From positions 2,272,734 through 2,336,733 of the forward strand of contig LS998015.1 of NCBI GenBank assembly GCA_900498245.1: a stretch of 64,000 bases of DNA, read 5' to 3'. Of the stretch, positions 42,164-50,918 are shown piece by piece. Within the stretch, counting starts at the first letter, position 1. Every line of letters begins with the position of its first letter. Under the pieces are notes generated by a model, which saw only the letters and a program-made list of their open reading frames with translations, did no database searches and was not told the DNA's origin. The position numbers and the translations under genes are program-made. This DNA comes from Candidatus Zixiibacteriota bacterium (GTDB lineage: Bacteria; Zixibacteria; MSB-5A5; GN15; PGXB01).

Positions 42164-42949
42164 CTACCCCTTTATTTTTGACAAAAATTCTTCCAGGATG
42201 GTGTTGAATTTCTCCGGCGCTTCCATATTGGACATATGCCCAACTCCCGAAAGGATTTCCAGTCTGGAATCGAGAATCACCTCATTCAATTTTTTCGCCA
42301 AAGGTAACCAGGCCAGATCTTTTTTCCCGACTATGATAAGGACCGGGATACGCACCATTACAGCCAGCCGAAGATCATCGCGCTTGGGATATTTCCCCCG
42401 CATCGGATCGGTCAACGGTCTGCCGCTGAACAGAAGCATCATTTGCTCCAAATTCTGTCTGATCTCGGGATCCCGATCGACATAATAGGCCAAGGTGGCG
42501 TCGATAAATTTCTCTTTCGCTTCGGCGGTAGGCAACTGCTGGAAAAGTTCCGCGTAGTCGCGAAATTTGGTTTTCGGTTTGTAACCGGCGGCGACCGAAT
42601 CGGCCAGGGTCAGGGACAAAAGTCTCTCCTGGTAATCGATGGCGAAACTCAGAGCATCACCACCGCCCATGGAAAGTCCGATCAAATGAAATTTGGGCAA
42701 TTTCAAATATTGGGCCAGGTTCAGGATATCGCCGGCTCGATCTTCTCGTGCATACCCGGACTCCGGAGCATCGGATTTCCCGTGACCCCTGGCGTCAACC
42801 GTAATGACACGATATTTCGAGGAAAAGTATTCAATTTGTTTTTCCCACATGCGATGATCCAGGGAGAAGCCGTGAAGAAAGATGAGCGGGACACCGGTTC
42901 CGCCATCCTCATAAAATATATTCACCCCGTTCGAATTGAATAAAGCCAT
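42164..42949 (-). CDS. Alpha/beta hydrolase between gatA and gatB
   Basis: From the ATG at 42949 (AAGGA 7 nt upstream) the protein has 261 residues. It has FLHGFSLDHRMW (oxyanion region), GLSMGGG with nucleophile Ser93, an Asp in VGKKDLAW and a His in GVGHMSNME. It resembles 3-oxoadipate enol-lactonase/esterase-type hydrolases. It lies between gatA and gatB, overlapping the gatA stop region and 7 nt before gatB. The substrate is unknown, and the link with tRNA amidation may be only positional. Confidence 0.88.
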   Translation of the reverse strand: MALFNSNGVNIFYEDGGTGVPLIFLHGFSLDHRMWEKQIEYFSSKYRVITVDARGHGKSDAPESGYAREDRAGDILNLAQYLKLPKFHLIGLSMGGGDALSFAIDYQERLLSLTLADSVAAGYKPKTKFRDYAELFQQLPTAEAKEKFIDATLAYYVDRDPEIRQNLEQMMLLFSGRPLTDPMRGKYPKRDDLRLAVMVRIPVLIIVGKKDLAWLPLAKKLNEVILDSRLEILSGVGHMSNMEAPEKFNTILEEFLSKIKG

Positions 42950-42951
42950 GT

Positions 42952-44388
42952 TCAATTCCTTAAAGCAGCGAATAATTTCGCCGCCTGAAACAGGGTGGCT
43001 TCGCCAAACGGCGGCGCCATTAACTGCAGCCCGATCGGACGGCTGTCAGCGGTTGCACCGCAGGGAATCGAAATCGCGGGAATTCCGGCCAGATTGGCCG
43101 GCGCCGTGAAGATGTCCGAAAGATACATCGCCAACGGGTCATGCAACCTTTCACCCAACTTGAATGCTCCGGTCGGGGAGGTCGGGGTAATCAATAAGTC
43201 AACCCTTTCGAATACCTTCTCAAAATCGAGCCGTAACAATTCCCGCACCTGCTGGGCCTTATGGTAATAAGCATCGTAATAGCCCGACGAAAGAACATAA
43301 GTCCCCAGCATGATGCGCCTTTTTACTTCCTCACCGAAACCTGTCGATCGGGTCTTCCGATACATCCCTATCAGTTCCTCATCAGTTTCGCGCAAGCCGT
43401 ACCTGACGCCATCATACCGGGCCAGGTTCGACGACGCTTCGGCATCGGCGATAATATAATAAATCGCTATGGCCAGCGGGCTGTGGGGCAAGGAGACTTC
43501 CTCCACACGGTGGCCATTTTTCTTGAGATTCTCAATGACTCCGGCCACCTCTTTCTTCACTTCTTCTTCGATCCCCTCTTTGAAGAATTCTCTGGGGACC
43601 CCGAAGCGGAATTTCAGGCCGGTGTTCAGTATTTCAGGATAGTCGGGATGAGCAAAAGCCACCGAAGTCGAGTCGTTTTCGTCCCGTCCCGAAACGACAC
43701 TGTATGCGAGCGCCAGATCCTCGACATCCCTGGCCATCGGGCCGATTTGATCCATCGATGACGCAAAAGCCACCAATCCGTATCGAGAAATTCCTCCGTA
43801 AGTCGGCTTTAATCCATAGACCCCGCAGAATGCCGCCGGCTGACGCACCGATCCCCCGGTTTCGGAACCAAACGCGATCGGGACTATTCCTGCCGCCACC
43901 GCCGCGGCCGATCCGCCCGAGGATCCCCCCGGAACCAGATTGGGTTCGACTGGATTCAGCACCGGACCGTAAAACGAATTTTCGTTGGAGGAACCCATGG
44001 CGAATTCATCCATATTGCTTTTGCCGATTATTACGGCGCCCTCTTCGATCAATTTTTTTGTACACGTTGCATCATAGGGGGAAATAAAGTTTTTCAGAAT
44101 ATTTGAGCCGCAGGTGGTGGGATAATCCCGATAGCAGATATTGTCTTTCAAAACGATGGGAACTCCGGCCAGGCGCCCGTCGCAGGTTCCGGAGGCGACC
44201 TGCCGATCTGTTTCTTCGGCCTGCCGCCGCGCTTTTTCTTCGGTGACAGTGATAAGGGCGTTGAGCCGGCGGCCGGTCCCGCCGGCTTCCCCGAGAGCCG
44301 TCATACAAATCTCGACCGCGCTGAAATCTTTCCTTTTTATGCCCGCTACAATAGCCGCCGCCGAGAGTTTGATATAATTATCTATCAC
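42952..44388 (-). CDS. gatA: Asp/Glu-tRNA amidotransferase subunit A
   Basis: The 478-residue amidase-signature enzyme has the complete Ser-cisSer-Lys triad: Lys81 (VLKDN), Ser156 in GGSSGGS and Ser180 in GSETGGS. It makes ammonia from glutamine for transamidation of Glu-tRNA(Gln) or Asp-tRNA(Asn). Length fits GatA. It overlaps glnA by 4 nt, so the glutamine-making enzyme and the glutamine user are translated together. Confidence 0.97.
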   Translation of the reverse strand: MIDNYIKLSAAAIVAGIKRKDFSAVEICMTALGEAGGTGRRLNALITVTEEKARRQAEETDRQVASGTCDGRLAGVPIVLKDNICYRDYPTTCGSNILKNFISPYDATCTKKLIEEGAVIIGKSNMDEFAMGSSNENSFYGPVLNPVEPNLVPGGSSGGSAAAVAAGIVPIAFGSETGGSVRQPAAFCGVYGLKPTYGGISRYGLVAFASSMDQIGPMARDVEDLALAYSVVSGRDENDSTSVAFAHPDYPEILNTGLKFRFGVPREFFKEGIEEEVKKEVAGVIENLKKNGHRVEEVSLPHSPLAIAIYYIIADAEASSNLARYDGVRYGLRETDEELIGMYRKTRSTGFGEEVKRRIMLGTYVLSSGYYDAYYHKAQQVRELLRLDFEKVFERVDLLITPTSPTGAFKLGERLHDPLAMYLSDIFTAPANLAGIPAISIPCGATADSRPIGLQLMAPPFGEATLFQAAKLFAALRN

Positions 44389-45710
44389 AGGAACGACAGA
44401 TATTTATTGATTTCGTGGTTGGTGACATTGACTCGATATTCATCCCACTCCACCTTCTTATTGGCAATCAGAGTATCGAAAATATGATTTCCCAGCGTCT
44501 CCCGTACCAGTTTCGATTTTTCCGTTTCCCGGATGGCGTTCTCGAGCGAATCCGGGAGAGAGTCAATTTTCAACTTGGCCCGTTTCTCGGTGCTCATTTC
44601 AAAAATATTTTCCTCGATCGGGCTGGGGAGCGGGTATTTTTTCTCGATTCCCTGCAGGCCGGCCGACAGCATCAGGGCGAAAGCCAGATACGGATTGCAG
44701 GCCGGGTCGGGTGAGCGCAGTTCAATGCGGGTCGATTTTTCATGACCGGCCTTGAACATCGGCACCCGCACCAGACTGGAGCGATTGCGCCGCCCCCAGG
44801 ATACATACACCGGCGCTTCGTAACCCACCACCAGTCGCTTATAGGAATTGACCCACTGGTTCAGCACCATGGTAATCTCTTTGACATGAGTCAAAATGCC
44901 GGCCATAAAATGACGCGCCAGTTCGGTCAGTTGATATTCATTATCCTTATCGTAGAACAGATTGGTATCCCCTTTGAAAAGCGACATATGAGTATGCATT
45001 CCGGAGCCGTTTTCACCGAATATCGGCTTCGGCATGAACGTAGCATAAATTTCATTTTCGGCGGCCACTTCCTTGACGACGAATTTATAAATCTGGGCGA
45101 AATCGGCCATTATCAGCGCTTCCTGATATTTCAGATCGATTTCCTGCTGGCTGGGAGCGACTTCATGGTGCGAACACTCCACCGGAATACCCATAAGTTC
45201 GAGCGCGGTGACCGTTTTCTTAACCACCTGCGTTCCCAGGTCAAAAGATTCATAATCGAAATAGCCGCTCTGATCGATCGCTTCCGGGGTCATCTCATCT
45301 TTGAAATAGAAGAACTCCAATTCCGGTCCCAGGTACGCCGTCCAGCCTTTCTGAGCCAGTTTCTCCAAAGTTCTTTTCAGAACCCAGCGCGGATCGCCGT
45401 CATACGGGGTCCCGTCGTGATTCTGAATATCGCAAAACATCATGGCGGTACGTTCTCCGCCGATATCCCAGGGGATTATGCGGAACGTCCGGAAATCCGG
45501 GATGGCCATCAAATCTGATTCTTCAATTCTGACAAACCCTTCAATCGATGAACCGTCGAAACCCTGGCCGCGTTCAAGAATCGTCTCAATTTCGGAACGA
45601 GTAATCGACATTCCTTTCAGGCGGCCCAGGATGTCGGTGAAATTCAATCGGATGTAATGCACGTCGGCATCGTCAATCAGCCGCAGAATGTCTTCTTTAG
45701 ACTTGGTCAC
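44385..45710 (-). CDS. glnA: Glutamine synthetase, type I
   Basis: 441 residues from a GTG at 45710 with GGAGG 8 nt upstream; an in-frame TTG at 45731 is upstream of that ribosome site and is rejected. Motifs: GFDGSSIEGF, LGPELEFFYF, MHTHMSLFKG and the Arg/Glu ATP site STRIELRSPDPACNPYLAFA. The length and lack of the adenylylation region place it in the GSI-alpha (feedback-inhibited) group. It heads the gatA-hydrolase-gatB-purNCH operon. Confidence 0.96.
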   Translation of the reverse strand: MTKSKEDILRLIDDADVHYIRLNFTDILGRLKGMSITRSEIETILERGQGFDGSSIEGFVRIEESDLMAIPDFRTFRIIPWDIGGERTAMMFCDIQNHDGTPYDGDPRWVLKRTLEKLAQKGWTAYLGPELEFFYFKDEMTPEAIDQSGYFDYESFDLGTQVVKKTVTALELMGIPVECSHHEVAPSQQEIDLKYQEALIMADFAQIYKFVVKEVAAENEIYATFMPKPIFGENGSGMHTHMSLFKGDTNLFYDKDNEYQLTELARHFMAGILTHVKEITMVLNQWVNSYKRLVVGYEAPVYVSWGRRNRSSLVRVPMFKAGHEKSTRIELRSPDPACNPYLAFALMLSAGLQGIEKKYPLPSPIEENIFEMSTEKRAKLKIDSLPDSLENAIRETEKSKLVRETLGNHIFDTLIANKKVEWDEYRVNVTNHEINKYLSFL

Positions 45711-45846
45711 CTCTTTTTCCTCCAAATGCAATTTGAGAAACTAATTTATTCTTTTTATCTTTCAAATCAAACCAAAATTAGCTGCTTCTGTCCAGGATGC
45801 CAGATATACGCCGGAGGTCCCTTCGATATTGAAATCAATTTTGAGG

Positions 45847-45871
45847 AATAAAAAGCCGGCTGTCGACCGGC
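45847..45871 (-). terminator. Rho-independent terminator of the aspS-phoH-ybeY operon
   Basis: On the minus strand GCCGG (45871-45867) pairs with CCGGC (45859-45855) over a 7-nt loop and is followed directly by a T-run. It lies about 60 nt after the CBS-protein stop codon and isolates the glnA operon downstream. Confidence 0.7.
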
Positions 45872-45929
45872 ACCTGATGGTTTTATAATTTATTGATTGC
45901 TAATTAGATATGAAATATAGTTAGAGTCC

Positions 45930-47210
45930 TTATTGAGTTTCCGCCCCTCTTTTGAGCCGCACCTTTACCTGTGTAATTCTTTGACCTTCTACGCCCGCGA
46001 CCTCCAGCAAAAGCCCCTTCCAACCTACCGTGGATCCGACAGTCGGAACCGAGCCCACCAGATCGTAAATCAGGCCTCCGACCGTTTCGAAATCTTCGGT
46101 TTCATATTCCAGATTCAATTCTTCGATTAATTCTTCCACCGAGATTCCCGGGTCGATTAAAAGAGAGCCGTCCGGCAATTTGGTCATCTCCGCCGGCTCG
46201 TAATCATGTTCGTCCTTAATATCGCCGACAATCTCTTCCAGGATATCTTCCATCGTAATCAAACCGGACGTCCCGCCGTATTCATCGACCACAATCGCCA
46301 TATGGACCCGCTCGGCCTTGAACTCGGACAGGAGAACACTTATTTTTTTCGTTTCCGGTATGAAATGCGGTTTCCGCATATATTTGGCGACATCGAATGC
46401 CGCTTCATCAACCGGAAAAGGCAATTCCGTGAAGAGATCTTTGATGTATAATATGCCTAAAATATTATCGATGGTCTGATCGTAAATCGGGTATCGGGAA
46501 TAGCCGACTTCATCGGTCAGCCGTCTGACATCGTCAAGACGGCACCCCTTGGGTAATCCTTTAATATCAATTCGCGGAACCATTATCTCGCGGACCTCGG
46601 TGACGTTCAGTTGGAAGATTTGCCCGATCATTTCCCTTTCTTCTTCCTCGACAATCGGTTCACTCACACCGGATCGCTCCGCCAGTGTCTCTATTGCCCG
46701 CTCCACCAAATCCTCTTTTCTTTCTTCCGTCAGACCCTTCTGATGAAAACTGAACAACCGACGATACACCAAAAGCAACGGCCTCAGGGCCAGATAGGCC
46801 AGCGCGAACAGAGGCAGGAATTTCAGGACGCTCCTGTCGATCGGCTGGGCCGCCCGCCGGCGCGGCAGATATTCCAGGAAAAAGAGATAAAGCACCCAGA
46901 CCACTACCAGACTGATTATTACGGCAATGCTCTGGCTGATTGGATAGAGCGGCGCCACCCGCTGAGCGATCAGAGTCGCAAGAAAGGATGCCGTTACAAT
47001 CGACAGGGATTTAATGACGACACTCAATTGAATGGCCACGCGATGGCTGGCAAGTACCTCGAGCAGATAGCGCCGGCTCAGACCCGACAACCGCCCCGCA
47101 ATCGGCTCCAGATCCTCCGGCGCCAGATAGGAAATAAGAAAGTGCAGGGAAAATATATAACCGACGGAAAAGATAAGCAGTATCAGCACGAAATAAAGAA
47201 TGAGTATCAT
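45930..47210 (-). CDS. CBS-pair/CorC_HlyC membrane protein
   Basis: The 426-residue protein has N-terminal membrane helices (about 1-30, 60-115 and a further one near 135-150), a tandem CBS domain region (VPRIDIKGLPKG to VDEYGGTSGLITMEDILEEIVGDI, about 208-330) and the C-terminal CorC_HlyC domain that ends the protein. The family is often called hemolysin-like but is linked to divalent-cation transport or sensing. It overlaps ybeY by 4 nt, a common pairing with YbeY and PhoH. It ends just before a terminator. Confidence 0.9.
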   Translation of the reverse strand: MILILYFVLILLIFSVGYIFSLHFLISYLAPEDLEPIAGRLSGLSRRYLLEVLASHRVAIQLSVVIKSLSIVTASFLATLIAQRVAPLYPISQSIAVIISLVVVWVLYLFFLEYLPRRRAAQPIDRSVLKFLPLFALAYLALRPLLLVYRRLFSFHQKGLTEERKEDLVERAIETLAERSGVSEPIVEEEEREMIGQIFQLNVTEVREIMVPRIDIKGLPKGCRLDDVRRLTDEVGYSRYPIYDQTIDNILGILYIKDLFTELPFPVDEAAFDVAKYMRKPHFIPETKKISVLLSEFKAERVHMAIVVDEYGGTSGLITMEDILEEIVGDIKDEHDYEPAEMTKLPDGSLLIDPGISVEELIEELNLEYETEDFETVGGLIYDLVGSVPTVGSTVGWKGLLLEVAGVEGQRITQVKVRLKRGAETQ

Positions 47211-47629
47211 CGTTCGCCTCTGCGGAGATACTGCTCTTCTCTTTTTCGCATCTTTTCGGCCTGGGCCGGTTTCATATGATCATATCCGTGAAGGTGCAAT
47301 AATCCGTGACAGCATAATTTGAGAATCGCTTCGTCAAAGCCGATACCGTCATCGGCGGCGTCGCGAAACGCCGTCTCCAGGGAAATATAAACTTCTCCCA
47401 GCAAATCGTCCTCATCCTTGCCGTCGCCGAGATTGAATGACAAAACATCGGTGGATTTATTTATGTGCCGAAAGCGGGTATTCAATTTTCTGATGGTCGG
47501 GTCGTCGATAAAAACGATATTGGCCCGAGTCTTTTGCTTTTTTTCTCCCCTGCCGATTCTCGCCGCCAGATCGATTATCTTCGACCGCGGAACTCGGCCG
47601 GGGGCATTTTTGAAAATTTGGACTCTCAT
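47207..47629 (-). CDS. ybeY: Endoribonuclease YbeY
   Basis: The 140-residue metal-dependent RNase has the zinc motif CHGLLHLHGYDH (about 109-120) and FNLGDGKDEDDLLGEVYIS upstream. It matures 16S rRNA 3' ends and aids ribosome quality control. It overlaps the 7TM-HD gene by 4 nt on one side and the CBS gene by 4 nt on the other: the conserved phoH-(7TM-HD)-ybeY-CBS order. Confidence 0.96.
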   Translation of the reverse strand: MRVQIFKNAPGRVPRSKIIDLAARIGRGEKKQKTRANIVFIDDPTIRKLNTRFRHINKSTDVLSFNLGDGKDEDDLLGEVYISLETAFRDAADDGIGFDEAILKLCCHGLLHLHGYDHMKPAQAEKMRKREEQYLRRGER

Positions 47630-49902
47630 GCCTGGGTCTCTTCCCTTTTCGGATATTCGATGCGGTAATGAAAAACTCCGATCAAAATTTGCGTGAACGA
47701 TTCCCTGATATCGGCCAGATCCTTCAATGTCAGAGGGCAGTCCTCCAATTCTCCGGACTGAAATCGGTCATTGATGATATTCTGGACAAGCGTGCTGATC
47801 CGCGCCGGTTTGGGATTGGCCAGGGTCCGGCTGGCGGCTTCGGTCGTGTCGGCCAGCATTACGATCGCCGTCTCCCGCGTCCGCGGTTTGGGGCCGGGAT
47901 AGCGAAAATCATCGATGGGCGGATTTTCGATGCCCAGTTCCTTCGCCTTATTGAGGAAATAATTCATGGTCATCGTTCCGTGGTGCTCCTCGATGAAATT
48001 AAGCACCTCGTCGGGCAGATCGGCCTCTTCGCCCAGGAGACGTCCTTTCTTGACGTGCGAGGATAATATGATAGCCGACATGGTCGGCGTCAGGGCGTCA
48101 TGTTTGGACTTGATACCCAACTGGTTCTCCACGAAATATTCCGGGATCTCCATTTTCCCGATATCATGATAATATGCCCCGACCCGCGCCAGAAGCGAAT
48201 TGGCCCCGATCGATTTGGCGGCCGCTTCGGCCAGGTTGCCGACTATTATCGAATGATGATATGTTCCGGGGGCTTCCAGAGAAAGCCGCTTCAGGAGGGG
48301 ATGATTCAAATCCGAAAGTTCCAGAAGGGTGATATCGGTGGTAAATCCGAAAAGCGATTCGAATATCGGCAGGAGGCCGATGGTCAGAATCGGCGAGACG
48401 ATGCCATTAACCAGACCCAGACCGGCCAGATTTATAATTTCGTCCGGCGGAGAGACTTTGAATGATTCGATTAGAAGTATCAATACCACATAGGTCAAAC
48501 TCAAATAAACGATGGTGCGGAAAAATTCCGAACGGTGACGGACCTGCTGGGTGGAGTAACAAGTTACCGTCCCAACAACTATCGTTACGAGAACAATAGT
48601 GAAATTGAAACGGTGCAGAACCCCCAGAAGAAGGGCCAGAATGAAGACATTGAAAATGCCGACTTCGGCATCGAATAAAATCGTCACGAGGGCCGCGAAT
48701 ATCGCCACCGGATAGAGATACACCGAAAGATTCAATCTGGTTCCGATGAAATAAATCAGGACCAGTTCCAATCCATATATCAGAAAGAGCGAAAATACCT
48801 TGGGGTTTGAAAGAAACAACTGACCATGAAAATAGTACAAATACAGGTAAAGCATCAGGAAAGCGGTCAGAATAAGGAGCCACCGGGCCATGACCGGCGC
48901 CAGCGGCAGATACCACCCCTGGGACTTGACCAGACTCTCTTTCTGCTTATACATTGCTTCCAGAATTTTTTCCTGTCGATCATTGATGCGGCTCCCCGAC
49001 CGGGCGATCACTTCGCCGGCGGGCACCACTTCGGCGACCGGGGAAATCTCGGCGATAGCCGCCTGCCGCCGGGATTCCATCTCCATGGCGTTGAGCGTAA
49101 GATTCGGAATTATGAAGTGCCGGCCCAGATCATAGTACAAATCGACATCGAAAGAATCGGTGATGGTGCGATTATTCAGGTCCGCCAGAAAACTGACATA
49201 GGCCCTGGGAAGATCCAGGAGTTTGTCGCGGACCAGAAATATCTCCCGCTTATCGATACGAACGATTATGGAGCGCGATTTCAGATCCGGCAGGGTCGTC
49301 GCATCGGCGATGACCCCGGTGAAATAGATGTCATTTTTCAGAATGTCAAAGATGACGTCGGCTATCTGCTGGTTATTGCCTATTTTCAAAAGGCGGCCGA
49401 TAGTGTTGCCGTCGATAAAAGGAAACCGAAGAACCAGCGCATTACGAAGCGAGTCGGCCACGTTATCCAGGGCAGCCGGAGTCCGCCCGGCGTTCTTTTG
49501 ACGCTGTTTCAGAAATCTCGCCGAGGAATCGACCGATGCCATAAATTGCGTGAAGCGCGCCAATATCGAATCGACTTTCTGACTGTCATATTCCAGAATA
49601 ACCGGAATTGCCCCCGCCGCGGCGTCTTTTTCCTCTTTGATTTCGCCGGGGGTTTTGGCGACCGTTACCTGAAACGGGGCAATAATATCCTCAAAGGCGA
49701 TTTCTCCTTTCCGGGGGAAATCGAGCGGGAAGAAAAGATTCTCGCCCGGATAGAGAAAGGCCACGAGGGTCGTCGCCAAAATCAGTATCGTAATTTTGAA
49801 TATTTTGCTGCGAACGCCGGAAATTAGAGTCTGACGAGTCTCGGCCTTGACCTTTAGAATCCGTTTGAAAAATCTTTTCAGCCTTAAAAGGGCCCGATAC
49901 AT
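47626..49902 (-). CDS. 7TM-HD membrane phosphohydrolase (PgpH/YqfF-like)
   Basis: The 758-residue protein has an N-terminal membrane helix, a periplasmic 7TMR-HDED domain (about 60-320), seven membrane helices (about 325-510) and a C-terminal HD domain: HHSIIVGNLAEAA, then AYYHDIGKMEIPEYF and SSHVKKGRLLGEE. PgpH of Listeria degrades cyclic di-AMP, so that activity is likely here; no diadenylate cyclase is in the window. It lies between phoH and ybeY, a widespread arrangement. Confidence 0.93.
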   Translation of the reverse strand: MYRALLRLKRFFKRILKVKAETRQTLISGVRSKIFKITILILATTLVAFLYPGENLFFPLDFPRKGEIAFEDIIAPFQVTVAKTPGEIKEEKDAAAGAIPVILEYDSQKVDSILARFTQFMASVDSSARFLKQRQKNAGRTPAALDNVADSLRNALVLRFPFIDGNTIGRLLKIGNNQQIADVIFDILKNDIYFTGVIADATTLPDLKSRSIIVRIDKREIFLVRDKLLDLPRAYVSFLADLNNRTITDSFDVDLYYDLGRHFIIPNLTLNAMEMESRRQAAIAEISPVAEVVPAGEVIARSGSRINDRQEKILEAMYKQKESLVKSQGWYLPLAPVMARWLLILTAFLMLYLYLYYFHGQLFLSNPKVFSLFLIYGLELVLIYFIGTRLNLSVYLYPVAIFAALVTILFDAEVGIFNVFILALLLGVLHRFNFTIVLVTIVVGTVTCYSTQQVRHRSEFFRTIVYLSLTYVVLILLIESFKVSPPDEIINLAGLGLVNGIVSPILTIGLLPIFESLFGFTTDITLLELSDLNHPLLKRLSLEAPGTYHHSIIVGNLAEAAAKSIGANSLLARVGAYYHDIGKMEIPEYFVENQLGIKSKHDALTPTMSAIILSSHVKKGRLLGEEADLPDEVLNFIEEHHGTMTMNYFLNKAKELGIENPPIDDFRYPGPKPRTRETAIVMLADTTEAASRTLANPKPARISTLVQNIINDRFQSGELEDCPLTLKDLADIRESFTQILIGVFHYRIEYPKREETQA

Positions 49903-49923
49903 AGAGGGAAGACGCCGCTTCCC

Positions 49924-50904
49924 TTACTCCTTTCGTCTGCTTTTCTCATACCGCTCATAGGCGCGGATTATTTTCTGCACCAGCGGATGCCTTACTACAT
50001 CCTTATCGGAAAGATATACAAATTTTATTCCCTCGATGCCACTCAAAATGCGCTGAATGACAACCAGCCCGGAATTCCGTTTGTCCGTCAAGTCGATCTG
50101 GGTGATGTCCCCGGTGATAATCGCCCGCGATCCCTCGCCGATTCTGGTCAGAAACATTTTCATCTGCGCCGGGGTCGTGTTTTGGGCTTCATCGAGAATG
50201 ACGAAGGTATTATTGAGCGTCCGGCCCCGCATGAAAGCCAGAGGCAGAATTTCGATTATTCCCAGTTCCGTCAATTTTTTTATTTTTTCTGCCGCCATCA
50301 TTTCGTGCAGGGCATCATACACCGGCCGCAGATAGGGATCGACTTTGGCCCGGATATCCCCCGGCAGAAAGCCGAGCGATTCGCCCGCTTCAACCGCCGG
50401 TCGCGCCAGCACCAGCCGGTTGACCTTGCGATTTTTAAGCGCCGCGACCGCTTCGCCGACCGCGAGATACGTTTTTCCGGTACCGGCCGGGCCGATCGAA
50501 AAGACAATATCATTCTCGGCGATAGCATCGAGATATACTTTCTGCCCGACCGTTTTCGGCCGTATCGCTCTTTTGGGAAGCGGCCCGCCGTTCGGTTCTC
50601 CGATCAATTCCGCCGGTCCGTGGTTCCCTTCTTTTACCAGCTCAGCGGCGTAATTCAAGTACTGCTCGGTGATGAACGCACCTTGTCCGAGACGAGCGAT
50701 AAGGTCCCGAAATAGTTCGGCGACCTGCTCGACTTCATCTGGCCGGCCCTCAATGATAATGCGGTCACCCCGGGCGACAATCGAAGGGGCAAAGGCCTTT
50801 TCTATCATCCGGAGAAAGATATCGTTCTGCCCGAAAAGGAGCCGCGGGTCCAGGCCCTCGATACTAATGCTTTTGGAAATTTTTTCTTCTAAATTGGTGC
50901 TCAT
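49924..50904 (-). CDS. phoH: PhoH-family ATPase
   Basis: The 326-residue protein has a short KH-like N-terminus and a P-loop ATPase with GPAGTGKT at 138-145, FVILDEAQNTT (Walker B) and TGDITQIDL. PhoH proteins are RNA-helicase-related and often co-occur with YbeY, as here. It is 14 nt after aspS and 21 nt before the 7TM-HD gene. Confidence 0.95.
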   Translation of the reverse strand: MSTNLEEKISKSISIEGLDPRLLFGQNDIFLRMIEKAFAPSIVARGDRIIIEGRPDEVEQVAELFRDLIARLGQGAFITEQYLNYAAELVKEGNHGPAELIGEPNGGPLPKRAIRPKTVGQKVYLDAIAENDIVFSIGPAGTGKTYLAVGEAVAALKNRKVNRLVLARPAVEAGESLGFLPGDIRAKVDPYLRPVYDALHEMMAAEKIKKLTELGIIEILPLAFMRGRTLNNTFVILDEAQNTTPAQMKMFLTRIGEGSRAIITGDITQIDLTDKRNSGLVVIQRILSGIEGIKFVYLSDKDVVRHPLVQKIIRAYERYEKSRRKE

Positions 50905-50918
50905 GCTTCAATCAAAAT

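Noticed and set aside
48826-49827. Plus-strand frame over the 7TM-HD gene
   Set aside because: Antisense shadow; residue composition is unlike a real protein.
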